Source of the DNA: Mycobacterium sp. ST-F2
GTDB taxonomy: Bacteria; Actinomycetota; Actinomycetes; Mycobacteriales; Mycobacteriaceae
Reading direction: 5' to 3'
Assembly: GCF_001905655.1 (NCBI RefSeq)
Contig: NZ_JMHT01000057.1
Location: 1 to 64,000, forward strand
DNA: 64,000 bases
Shown in pieces: positions 41,156 to 49,064 of this stretch. How positions within the stretch are numbered: position 1 is the first letter of the stretch; the number at the start of each line of letters is the position of its first letter. The translations under genes were made by a program, and so were the position numbers. The notes below the pieces were generated by a model that was given only the letters and a program-made list of their open reading frames with translations, was not told the DNA's origin and searched no databases.

Positions 41156-41208
41156 GCGATTTGTGCACGAAAATCCGCGGCGAGCGCGGGAAATCGTGCA
41201 CAAATCGC
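41156..41208. repeat. inverted-repeat element, copy 2
   Basis: Arms at 41156-41179 and 41185-41208 around a 5-bp loop share GCGATTTGTGCACGA and CCGCG, with a short mismatched stretch between. It begins directly after the stop codon of the acyl-CoA dehydrogenase and is clearly related to the element at 7451-7499. In the mmsA-acd-mmsB transcript it would put a long hairpin between acd and mmsB, possibly lowering mmsB expression. Confidence 0.85.
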
Positions 41209-41233
41209 CGAGAACTCTAGGGAGGACACACTG

Positions 41234-42106
41234 ATGGCGACGATCGCATTCCTCGGGCTGGGCCACATGGGTGGCCCGATGGCGGCCAACCTCATCGCGG
41301 CCGGGCACACCGTGCACGGCTTCGACCCGGTCCCGGCCGCCGCGCAGGCCGCACGAGAGCACGGCGCGACGACCTTCGACAGCGGCCCCGAGGCGGTGGC
41401 CGGCGCCGACGTCGTCATCACCATGCTGCCCAACGGCGATCTGGTGAAGCGCTGCTACGCCGACGTCCTGCCGGCCGCGGCACCCGGCACGCTGTTCATC
41501 GATTCGTCCACCATCTCGGTCGACGACGCCCGCGAGGTGCACCGTCTGGCCGGCGAGCACGGCTTCGCCCAACTGGACGCGCCGGTGTCGGGCGGCGTGA
41601 AAGGGGCGACGGCCGGCACGCTGGCGTTCATGGTCGGCGGCGAGGCCGAGGCCTTCGAACGCGGCCGCACGGTGCTCGAGCCGATGGCCGGCAAGATCAT
41701 CCACTGCGGCGACTCGGGGGCGGGCCAGGCCGCCAAGGTGTGCAACAACATGGTGCTCGCCGTCCAGCAGATCGCGATCGGTGAGGCATTCGTCCTCGCC
41801 GAGCACCTCGGCCTGGACAAGCAGTCGCTGTTCGACGTGATCACCGGCGCGACCGGCAACTGCTGGGCCGTGCAGGTGAACTGCCCCGTCCCGGGTCCGG
41901 TCCCCACGTCTCCGGCCAACAACGAATTCCAGCCCGGTTTCGCCACCGCCCTGATGAACAAGGACCTCGGTCTGGCGATGGCTGCGGTGCGCTCGACGGG
42001 GTCGTCGGCACCCCTCGGCAGCCATGCCGCGGACATCTACGCGAAGTTTGCCGCCGAGCATCCCGATCTCGACTTCAGCGCGGTAATCAATCTGCTGCGT
42101 CAATGA
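41234..42106 (+). CDS. mmsB: 3-hydroxyisobutyrate dehydrogenase
   Basis: A 290-residue NAD-dependent enzyme oxidising 3-hydroxyisobutyrate to methylmalonate semialdehyde. It has N-terminal IAFLGLGHMGGPMAANLIAA, the substrate-loop DAPVSGGVKGATAGTLAFMV, and catalytic Lys in GAGQAAKVCNNMVLA. ATG 41234 follows AGGGAGGA. Its product is the substrate of MmsA encoded upstream. Confidence 0.95.
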   Translation: MATIAFLGLGHMGGPMAANLIAAGHTVHGFDPVPAAAQAAREHGATTFDSGPEAVAGADVVITMLPNGDLVKRCYADVLPAAAPGTLFIDSSTISVDDAREVHRLAGEHGFAQLDAPVSGGVKGATAGTLAFMVGGEAEAFERGRTVLEPMAGKIIHCGDSGAGQAAKVCNNMVLAVQQIAIGEAFVLAEHLGLDKQSLFDVITGATGNCWAVQVNCPVPGPVPTSPANNEFQPGFATALMNKDLGLAMAAVRSTGSSAPLGSHAADIYAKFAAEHPDLDFSAVINLLRQ

Positions 42107-42128
42107 CGTCGCATCATCATCACCGCAC

Positions 42129-42183
42129 GTCACAGTGGTATTCGTTAGTTAACTGTGACATCGCGCGCATTAGGGCATAGGAT
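42129..42183 (+). promoter_or_regulatory. promoter with 8-bp inverted repeat
   Basis: GTGACA (42155-42160), 17 bp, TAGGAT (42178-42183) resembles a sigma-A promoter 31 bp before ATG 42215. A perfect inverted repeat GTCACAGT (42129-42136) / ACTGTGAC (42152-42159) with 15 bp between overlaps the -35 element, suggesting a dimeric regulator binds here. Confidence 0.5.
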
Positions 42184-42214
42184 GCGTGGGTCGCACAGGG
42201 AGGATTCGCGCCGC

Positions 42215-43207
42215 ATGACTTTCAAATTTTCCGCCAAGGGGGCAACGGCCTCGGCTACCGCGATTGCTGTGGCGTTTTTCGGGGCGGGCATCGCCTTCGC
42301 GTCGCCCGGCCCGTCGACCCCCGGGAACCCGGGCAACCCGGGCACCGACCCGGCACAGCCGACGCAGACGCAGCAGGCCAGCAAGAACAACGAGTCGGCC
42401 ACGACTCCGTCGGGTGACCTCGGCACGGCCAGCAGCAAGACCGTCTCGAGCTCGACCTCGAGCTCGTCGGCCGGCCACACCGGCAAGACGGCGCGCAACA
42501 ACGACAACGGCCTCGACTGGGGTGACGACTGGAGCCTGGGTGGCTTCCCGCCGATCAACCTGTCGAGCATGCAGCCGCCGGAGGCCACCGTCGCCGTGCC
42601 GCTGTCCCTCGGCCTGCCCGGCCTGAGCCTGCCCAGCCTGGTGCTGGACGCCGGTCTGGGCGGTCTGATCACCGGGCTCGGCGGTCTTCTGCTGAACAGC
42701 GCGGCAGCCGCAGTGCCCGCGGGCGCGACGCTGGCAGCCCCCGCTGCCGCCGCCGCGGCCCCGGCCGCGACCGCCGCCACCTTCGGCACCCTGTCCGCCG
42801 TCGGCGACATCGCGAAGGTCTCCTCCGCGGCTGCCGCCCCGGCCATCGCTGCTCCTGCTCTCGCGGCACCGGCCGCGGCTGCCGCTCCGAGCCTCGGCGG
42901 TCTGCCGGCGATCGGTGCACCGGCGATCGGTTCGCTCAGCGCGCTGGCCGCACCGAAGCTGCCGGGCATCGGCCTGCCGAAGATGCCGTCTGCCGGCCTG
43001 CCGGAGCTGCCGGACTTCACCAAGCTGGGCGCCCCCAAGCTGCCCAAGCCCGAAGACCTGCCGCACCCGGAGGTCGGTCTGCCGAAGGCCCCCAAGATCG
43101 GCCTGCCGGACATGTCGGACATCCCGCACCCGCAGATCGGCTTCCCGCCGCACCCGCGGATCTTCCCGAAGATCGGGCTGCCGAAGATCAGCCTTCCGTG
43201 GTTCTGA
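42215..43207 (+). CDS. exported Ala/Pro/Leu-rich low-complexity protein
   Basis: A 330-residue protein from ATG 42215, with AGGGAGGA upstream. The signal peptide (TASATAIAVAFFGAGIAFAS) is followed by Pro/Gly repeats (PGNPGNPGTDP), a Ser/Thr-rich region, an Ala-rich hydrophobic centre and a C-terminal half built from short LPK/GLP units (PGIGLPKMP, LPELPDFTKLGAPKLPKPED). No cysteines and no enzyme motif. The likely role is structural or surface-associated, unproven. It ends at two hairpins (43218-43298). Confidence 0.75.
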   Translation: MTFKFSAKGATASATAIAVAFFGAGIAFASPGPSTPGNPGNPGTDPAQPTQTQQASKNNESATTPSGDLGTASSKTVSSSTSSSSAGHTGKTARNNDNGLDWGDDWSLGGFPPINLSSMQPPEATVAVPLSLGLPGLSLPSLVLDAGLGGLITGLGGLLLNSAAAAVPAGATLAAPAAAAAAPAATAATFGTLSAVGDIAKVSSAAAAPAIAAPALAAPAAAAAPSLGGLPAIGAPAIGSLSALAAPKLPGIGLPKMPSAGLPELPDFTKLGAPKLPKPEDLPHPEVGLPKAPKIGLPDMSDIPHPQIGFPPHPRIFPKIGLPKISLPWF

Positions 43208-43217
43208 GCCGCTGAAA

Positions 43218-43241
43218 GAGGCGGGGCAACCGCCCCGCCTC
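43218..43241 (+). terminator. GC-rich hairpin after exported protein gene
   Basis: A perfect 10-bp stem GAGGCGGGGC / GCCCCGCCTC with an AACC loop, 10 bp after the stop. No T-run follows; it may be a U-less terminator or a 3'-end stabiliser acting with the next hairpin. Confidence 0.6.
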
Positions 43242-43259
43242 GACAATTGAAAAGATGTG

Positions 43260-43298
43260 AAGAACTGGTGGTCAGCCCTGGGCTGACCACCAGTTCTT
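43260..43298. terminator. bidirectional terminator hairpin
   Basis: A perfect 18-bp stem (43260-43277 with 43281-43298) and 3-nt loop between convergent genes. The 3' end of the HAD-like gene (stop 43272-43274) lies inside it. It can stop transcripts from both sides. Confidence 0.8.
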
Positions 43299-44042
43299 GT
43301 GTAGGCGCTCGCATCCGGCGGCCAGCAGGCCGTCGTACTCTGCGCGCACCTGGACCGCCCCGGGGAATTCGTGGCCGGCCGAGTAGCCGGTGGTGACCAC
43401 CAGCGTCGCCAGCTTGGCGGCCCGTGCCGCGCGGAAACCGCGGGCACCGCCCGCCACCGCCAGCGCGCTCTCCGGTCCCAGCCCCAACTCCCACAGGGCG
43501 TGGCCGTGCAGATCCGGTTCCCGGGTCGGACGCGGCAGATCATCGGGCGTCACGATGGTCTCGGCGATGCCGTCGCCCAGCAGCTGACGGACCAGCGGCT
43601 CGACCCAGGACCGGCTCCCGGTGCTGACGACAGCCACCGCCACCCCGGCGCCGAACAAGCCGGCCGCCAGGTCGGCGAGGCCGTCGCGCGGGCTGACGTC
43701 ACCGTCGAGGACCGACGTCTCGAAAAGGTCAGTCTTGGTGCGGTACACGTGGGCGGCGATCTCGTTGCTGACCCGTCCGTATCCGCGCCGGCGCAGTGCC
43801 GAGGCGACGCGACGCTGTTCGTCGGCGATGCGGACCAGCCGGCCATATTCGGCCACCGACCAGGAGATATCCAGCCCGTGCTCGGCGAAGGCGGCGTTGA
43901 ACGCCACGCGGTGTGCGTCGCGCTCGACGTCGGCCAGCGCACCGTCCAGGTCGAAGATCACCGCGCGCAGCGGGTCGATCACGGCATGGGCCGGGCGTGC
44001 CACATCCCACCAGAACGTGCGCTCCACACAACTCACCGACAT
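43272..44042 (-). CDS. HAD-superfamily hydrolase-like protein, degenerate motif IV
   Basis: A 256-residue HAD-like protein from ATG 44042. Motif I FDLDGALAD supplies Asp31 and Asp33, and motif II is VAVVSTGSRSW. The usual acidic motif IV (VEDSxxG) is replaced by AVAGGARGFRAARAA, so metal binding may be impaired. The nearest types are beta-phosphoglucomutase-like phosphatases. The substrate is unknown and activity is uncertain. It is transcribed away from the two-component pair. Confidence 0.75.
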   Translation of the reverse strand: MSVSCVERTFWWDVARPAHAVIDPLRAVIFDLDGALADVERDAHRVAFNAAFAEHGLDISWSVAEYGRLVRIADEQRRVASALRRRGYGRVSNEIAAHVYRTKTDLFETSVLDGDVSPRDGLADLAAGLFGAGVAVAVVSTGSRSWVEPLVRQLLGDGIAETIVTPDDLPRPTREPDLHGHALWELGLGPESALAVAGGARGFRAARAAKLATLVVTTGYSAGHEFPGAVQVRAEYDGLLAAGCERLHKNWWSAQG

Positions 44043-44183
44043 GAGTACAAGGGTGTCCCACGTCACATGTGCGGGGCCTCCCCCCAACGGGGGATTGGAC
44101 GGGCGAGATTCGGGATGAACATTCCCGATGGTCCACAGCCGGTCCTCCCGACCAGCGCGGAATCGCCGCTCTAAGGTGATGCC

Positions 44184-44222
44184 ATGAGCACCAGCGAGAA
44201 GCCGAAGGCGGATCGCGCATGA
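44184..44222 (+). CDS. possible 12-codon upstream ORF
   Basis: ATG 44184 opens a 12-codon frame (MSTSEKPKADRA) whose TGA overlaps the ATG of the response regulator at 44219 (ATGA). AAGG lies about 7 bp upstream. The overlap suggests translational coupling; the peptide itself need not have a function. It could also be coincidental. Confidence 0.3.
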   Translation: MSTSEKPKADRA

Positions 44223-44899
44223 CCGCCGAGCCCGAAGCCGGCGCCGCTGCGCCGGTACGGCTGATCCTGGTCGACGACCACGAAATGGTCATCGAGGGAC
44301 TCAAGGCCATGCTGGCCGCGTTCAGCGACCGGGTGCGGGTGGTCGGCCAGGCCGTCGGGGCCGAACGCGCCGCCGCGGTGGTCGACGAGCTGCAGCCCGA
44401 CATCGTTCTGTGCGACGTGCGGATGCAGGGCGCCAGCGGCCTGGACCTGTGCCGTGAACTGCGCGAACGTGCCCCGGACCGCAAGGTGGTCATGCTGTCG
44501 GTGTACGACGACGAGCAGTACCTGTACCAGGCGCTGCGGGTCGGGGCGGCGGGCTATCTGCTCAAGAGCATCAGCAGCGACGACCTGGTCCGTCAGCTCG
44601 AGTTGGTGCACGGCGGGGCGACGGCCATCGACCCGAGTATGGCCGCCCGGGCCGCCGATACCGCCGCCCGCATGCAGCGCGACGAGTTCTGGCCCGGCGC
44701 CCGGCAGGGCCTGACGCAGCGCGAGAGCGAAATCCTGTCGTTCGTCGTCGACGGACTGTCCAACCGCGGTATCGCGACCCGGCTGGTGATCGGCGAGGAG
44801 ACCGTCAAGAGTCACCTGCGGTCCATCTACCGCAAGCTCGACGTCAGTGACCGGGCCGGCGCCGTGGCCACCGCGCTGCGGGAGGGCATCTACCGATGA
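44219..44899 (+). CDS. NarL/LuxR-type response regulator
   Basis: A 226-residue regulator. The receiver domain (RLILVDDHEMVIEGL, phospho-acceptor Asp66 in IVLCDVRMQG, conserved Lys in AGYLLKSISSDDL) is followed by a LuxR helix-turn-helix (LTQRESEILSFVVDGLSNRG, VIGEETVKSHLRSIYRKLDV). The cognate kinase starts 4 bp before its stop codon. Targets unknown; the divergent HAD-like gene or its own operon are candidates. Confidence 0.93.
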   Translation: MTAEPEAGAAAPVRLILVDDHEMVIEGLKAMLAAFSDRVRVVGQAVGAERAAAVVDELQPDIVLCDVRMQGASGLDLCRELRERAPDRKVVMLSVYDDEQYLYQALRVGAAGYLLKSISSDDLVRQLELVHGGATAIDPSMAARAADTAARMQRDEFWPGARQGLTQRESEILSFVVDGLSNRGIATRLVIGEETVKSHLRSIYRKLDVSDRAGAVATALREGIYR

Positions 44900-46092
44900 C
44901 GCCGCGCAATGAGGTGCTGACCGCCGACCGCGAGCTGGCCCTGCTGCGCGAGCTGATTCAGGCCGCCTCGAGCGGACCCGGCGTCGAGCCGCTGGCCGCG
45001 GCGGCCGCCCGGATGATCACCGCGGCCACCGGCACCGACGTCTGCTTCGTCCACGTGCTCGACGACACCGAACGCTCGCTGACATTGACGGGCGCCACCC
45101 CGCCGTTCGACCAGGAGGTCGGCAAAATCCGGCTGCCGCTGGGCGAGGGCGTCTCCGGGTGGGTGGCCAGCAATCGCGAGCCCGTCGTGATCCGCCACGA
45201 CAAGGAATCCGATCCGCGCTACCGGCCGTTCGAATCGCTGCGCGGCAGTGACTTCGCGTCCATGGTGTCGGTGCCGATGGAGACCGACCCGGGCGGACTG
45301 GTCGGCGTGCTCAACGTGCACACCGTCGAGCGCCGGGAATTCACCGCCCGCGACGTGGAGCTGCTGCTGGTCATCGGCCGGCTGATCGCCGGGGCCATGC
45401 ACCAGGCCCGGTTGCACCGCCAGCTCGTCGCCCGCGAACGTGCCCATGAGAACTTCGTCGAGCAGGTCATCGAGGCCCAGGAGATCGAGCGCCGCCGGCT
45501 GGCCGGCGATATCCACGACGGTATCTCGCAGCGGCTGGTGACGCTGTCGTACCGGCTCGACGCGGCGAGCCGGGCGGTCGGGACCGACACCGCCGTCGCG
45601 GCCGAGCAGCTGACGCTGGCCCGGGAGCTGGTGGACCTGACGCTCGGCGAGGCCCGCGCCGCCATCGGGAACCTGCGCCCGCCGGTCCTCGACGATCTGG
45701 GGCTGGCCGGCGGGCTGGCCAGCCTCGCGCGCTCCATCGGTCAGCTCGACGTCGACGTGGAGCTGACCGACGTCCGCTTGCCCGACCACATCGAGCTGGC
45801 GCTGTACCGCATCGCGCAGGAGTGCCTGCAGAACGTCGTGAAGCACGCCCACGCCAGCAATGCGCTGCTGAAGTTCACGGCCGACGCGGAGCACGCCCGG
45901 CTCGAGATCATCGACAACGGCATCGGTTTCGACACGTTCGAGCGCCCGCTGGGCGCCGACGAGACGGGTGGCTACGGGTTGTTGTCGATGGCCGAGCGCG
46001 CCGAGATCGTCGGCGGCCGGCTGAATATCCGGTCCCGGCCCGGCTCGGGCACCATCGTCACCGCCACCATCCCGCTGCCATCGACGACTTGA
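44896..46092 (+). CDS. GAF-domain sensor histidine kinase, NarL-partner type
   Basis: A 398-residue soluble kinase. A GAF domain (about 30-170: GTDVCFVHVLDDTERSL, PLGEGVSGWVASNREPVVIR, VGVLNVHTVERREFTARD) precedes a HisKA_3 dimerisation helix with phospho-acceptor His207 (LAGDIHDGISQRLV) and an HATPase (YRIAQECLQNVVKHAHA, IIDNGIGFD, GYGLLSMAERAEIVGG). No transmembrane helix. GAF ligands in related mycobacterial kinases include haem; no axial residue can be assigned by eye. Co-translated with the regulator through the ATGA overlap. Confidence 0.92.
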   Translation: MTPRNEVLTADRELALLRELIQAASSGPGVEPLAAAAARMITAATGTDVCFVHVLDDTERSLTLTGATPPFDQEVGKIRLPLGEGVSGWVASNREPVVIRHDKESDPRYRPFESLRGSDFASMVSVPMETDPGGLVGVLNVHTVERREFTARDVELLLVIGRLIAGAMHQARLHRQLVARERAHENFVEQVIEAQEIERRRLAGDIHDGISQRLVTLSYRLDAASRAVGTDTAVAAEQLTLARELVDLTLGEARAAIGNLRPPVLDDLGLAGGLASLARSIGQLDVDVELTDVRLPDHIELALYRIAQECLQNVVKHAHASNALLKFTADAEHARLEIIDNGIGFDTFERPLGADETGGYGLLSMAERAEIVGGRLNIRSRPGSGTIVTATIPLPSTT

Positions 46093-46206
46093 TGACAACG
46101 GCCTGACGTTGCTAGAAATCATCCGTCATGTATCTCGCGGCTGATTTGGCAAATTTTGACAATGCCCGAGGAATACCGAACCATCGTGGTTGACATGGGA
46201 GTGTAG

Positions 46207-48531
46207 GTGCGCACAGGCAACACAAATGCGGTCATCGGTGCTGCTGCAGTCATCTTCGCTGCATTCGCCTATCTGGTGATCTTCGGTGACCATGGCACGT
46301 TGGCGGCACGTCTCACCAACGACATCGGGCTGACGGTCTTCAGCAGCCTTGCCTGCCTCGCCGCGGTGGCCGCCTACCGGGCCAACCGAGGCCGGCGACA
46401 GCGCGCCTGGCTGGCACTCGCGATCGGGATGGCGGGCTGGGTCGCCGGCAACCTGATCCTGCTCTATCACCACGCCGTGCTCGGTTCGCCGCCCGCGTTT
46501 CCGTCGGTGGCCGATGCCGCGTTCCTGCTGCTGCCCTGCTCTGTGGTGGTCGCGTCCGCCGGGAAGGTTCGGCCCGACCGCATGTCGGCACTGCGCCCCG
46601 TGCTGGACGGCGTCATCATCGCCTCCGCGCTGTTCCTCGTGTGCTGGGTGCTGATCCTGGAGGAGCTGTTCGCATCCACGCATTCCAGCTGGCTGGCGAC
46701 CGCGGTGTCGGTCGCGTTCCCGATCTCGGACGTCGTCATGATCACGCTGGCGGTGTTGACGGTCAGTTCGACGGTACCGGGCAAACGCCAGGCCATCGTC
46801 CTGGTGTGCACGGGGCTGATCATCGTCGCAGTGGCCGATAGCATCTGGATATACGTTCTGGCCCAATCGAATTCGACCAGTCCGGTGGCTGTCGTCGGCT
46901 GGGCCGCGGGCTTGGTGTTGTTCAGTGCCGGCGGGCTGATCGATGCGCGCAAACCGCCGTCGGCGACGGGGCGGAAACGGCAGGCCCCGGCCGATCCATT
47001 GCTCTGGCTCCCCTATTCGCCGATGGTGGCCGCAGTGGTCGTCGGGCTCATCGACCTCTGGCCGGTGACCAACGACAAGCCGGTACTGATCGCCGCGTCG
47101 GTACTCGTGATGACGGCACTGGTCCGGCAGCTGATCGTGCTGATCCAGAATCGGCGGCTGTTGTTCGACCTCGCCGACCAGACCCGGCGCGATCCGTTGA
47201 CGGGGCTGGGCAACCGGCTGATGTTCAACGACCACCTCGATGCGGCCATCCGGTCACGTGGAGACGACCGGGTTCCCATCGCCGTGCTCGCACTCGACCT
47301 CGACGACTTCAAGATGGTGAACGACAACCTCGGGCACCCGAGCGGCGACGAGCTGTTGATCGACGTCGCGAGTCGGCTCAAGAACACGGTGCCGGCCGAG
47401 CACACCGTGGCCCGGCTCGGCGGCGACGAATTCGCCGTTCTCATCCGGTCGGCACCGAATGCGGCAACCACCATCGCCGAGCGGATCATCGAGGCCTTCG
47501 ACGCACCGTTCTCGCTCAACAGCGAGAAGGTCTTCATCCACCCGAGTGTCGGGTTGGCGATCACCCCCGCCGACGAACCAGACGTCACCGCTGACGATCT
47601 GATGCAGCAGGCCGACATCGCGCTGTACGCCGCCAAGCGGACCGGCATCGGCGGCGTACAGACCTTCTCCGCGGACATGCGCCAGGTCTCGCGGCTGGAC
47701 CTGCCGCAGCGGTGGAGCGACAGCGGTCGGATCCAGCCGCCCGCCCAAGCCGGTGTGCAACTGCTCGGGCAACTGCGCCGTGCCATCGGCGACTCCGAGT
47801 TGAAGTTGGTGTATCAGCCCAAAGTGCTGCTGGCCACCGGCGAAATCGTCGGTGTGGAGGCGTTGCTCCGCTGGCCCCATCCCGAGCTCGGCCTGCTGAC
47901 CCCGTCCGAGTTTCTGCCGTTGATCCGGCGTAACGGCCTGATCGGCTCGGTTACCGACACGGTGCTCAAGCAAGCGGTCCTGGACGCCTCGACCTGGTTC
48001 GGGACGGGATATCGCAATGTGCCGGTCGCCATCAACCTCTTCGCGCAGTCGCTGACCGACGTCGATCTGGCCGATCGCATAGGGACCATCCTCGCCGAGC
48101 ACTCACTGCCACCGAGCGCCCTCACCGTGGAGATCACCGAGCAGATGCTGCTGTCGAACATGAGCCGGACGGAGGTGGTCATCGATCGGCTCCGGAAGTC
48201 GGGTCTGCGGGTGTCGATCGACGACTTCGGGTCCGGCTACTCGACCACGAGTTACCTGCGCGACCTGCCGGTCGATGAACTCAAACTCGACCGCGAGTTC
48301 GTGCTGCCGATGACGCACAATCCCCGCGCCGCCGCCATCGTTCGATCGGTGATCAACCTGACCCACGCCCTGAACATCGCGAGCGTCGCCGAAGGAGTCG
48401 AAGACGCCGCGACCGCCGAGCAGCTCTCGGCGTACGGGTGCGATATCGGCCAGGGCTACTACTTCGCCAAACCGATGTTCGCCGAATCGCTGCGGCCCCT
48501 GATCGAATCGCGGAATCCGCTGCGGCGCTGA
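46207..48531 (+). CDS. membrane GGDEF-EAL cyclic-di-GMP protein
   Basis: A 774-residue protein from GTG 46207. About nine transmembrane segments occupy residues 8-310 (e.g. AAAVIFAAFAYLVIF). A GGDEF domain (about 325-490) has RDPLTGLGNRLMF and an intact active site VARLGGDEFAVL. An EAL domain (about 520-760) has GVEALLRW, IDDFGSGYSTTSYLRDLPVD and SVAEGVEDA. Both activities, c-di-GMP synthesis and hydrolysis, look possible. Two TTGACA boxes lie upstream (46156-46161, 46190-46195), but no clear -10 was placed. Confidence 0.93.
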   Translation: MRTGNTNAVIGAAAVIFAAFAYLVIFGDHGTLAARLTNDIGLTVFSSLACLAAVAAYRANRGRRQRAWLALAIGMAGWVAGNLILLYHHAVLGSPPAFPSVADAAFLLLPCSVVVASAGKVRPDRMSALRPVLDGVIIASALFLVCWVLILEELFASTHSSWLATAVSVAFPISDVVMITLAVLTVSSTVPGKRQAIVLVCTGLIIVAVADSIWIYVLAQSNSTSPVAVVGWAAGLVLFSAGGLIDARKPPSATGRKRQAPADPLLWLPYSPMVAAVVVGLIDLWPVTNDKPVLIAASVLVMTALVRQLIVLIQNRRLLFDLADQTRRDPLTGLGNRLMFNDHLDAAIRSRGDDRVPIAVLALDLDDFKMVNDNLGHPSGDELLIDVASRLKNTVPAEHTVARLGGDEFAVLIRSAPNAATTIAERIIEAFDAPFSLNSEKVFIHPSVGLAITPADEPDVTADDLMQQADIALYAAKRTGIGGVQTFSADMRQVSRLDLPQRWSDSGRIQPPAQAGVQLLGQLRRAIGDSELKLVYQPKVLLATGEIVGVEALLRWPHPELGLLTPSEFLPLIRRNGLIGSVTDTVLKQAVLDASTWFGTGYRNVPVAINLFAQSLTDVDLADRIGTILAEHSLPPSALTVEITEQMLLSNMSRTEVVIDRLRKSGLRVSIDDFGSGYSTTSYLRDLPVDELKLDREFVLPMTHNPRAAAIVRSVINLTHALNIASVAEGVEDAATAEQLSAYGCDIGQGYYFAKPMFAESLRPLIESRNPLRR

Positions 48532-48536
48532 GCCGG

Positions 48537-49025
48537 TCAGAAGTCGCCGGCGGTGCGGCGCAGGGTCTCGATCGCATCGACCAGCGCCGCGGACTGTTCG
48601 TCGGACATCCCGACGTCAGCGAACACCTCCTTGTTGAGGGTCACCGTGGCGTCCTCGACCGTCGAGCGGCCCACCTCGGTCAACCGCACCAGGGTGGTCC
48701 GCCCGTCGGTGGGGTGCGGCACCCGCTCGACGAGACCATCGGCCTCGAGCCGCCGGATGGCATGGGTGACGCTCGTGACGTGCACCTGCAGCCGGTCGGA
48801 CGCCTTGGTGATCGGCAGCGCGCCACTACCGCTGAACGCCAGCAGCCGCAGCAATTCGTAGCGGGAAAAGCTCAGGTCATAGGGCCGCAGCGCAGTCTCC
48901 ACGCGCGCCAGCAGAATCTGGTGGGCCCGCATCACCGACGTCACCGCGACCATGCCGTCGGCGACGTCGCCCCAGCCGGCCCGCTCCCAGTTGGCCCGGG
49001 CCCGGGCGATGGGGTCACTGCTCAC
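48537..49025 (-). CDS. MarR-family transcriptional regulator
   Basis: A 162-residue winged-helix regulator from GTG 49025. The core is FSRYELLRLLAFSGSGALPI, then SDRLQVHVTSVTHAIRRLEA (recognition helix) and the wing HPTDGRTTLVRLTEVG. MarR proteins are usually dimeric repressors released by small aromatic ligands. It lies 39 bp downstream of the ThDP/ketosynthase/aminotransferase operon on the same strand, so it may be its last gene and a feedback regulator (inference). It converges with the GGDEF-EAL gene, 5 bp away. Confidence 0.9.
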   Translation of the reverse strand: MSSDPIARARANWERAGWGDVADGMVAVTSVMRAHQILLARVETALRPYDLSFSRYELLRLLAFSGSGALPITKASDRLQVHVTSVTHAIRRLEADGLVERVPHPTDGRTTLVRLTEVGRSTVEDATVTLNKEVFADVGMSDEQSAALVDAIETLRRTAGDF

Positions 49026-49064
49026 CGCTCATTCATACCGCACCGGACCCCTCGGCCGATGCAG

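Noticed and set aside
38723..42133. 1136-codon minus-strand open frame
   Set aside because: It lies opposite mmsA, acyl-CoA dehydrogenase and mmsB. The translation is low-complexity Gly/Arg/Asp/Val-rich with no domain, a usual artefact of high-GC antisense frames.
46156..46195. Two TTGACA boxes as promoters of the GGDEF-EAL gene
   Set aside because: No -10 hexamer lies at a suitable distance from the first box, and the second is too close to the start codon.
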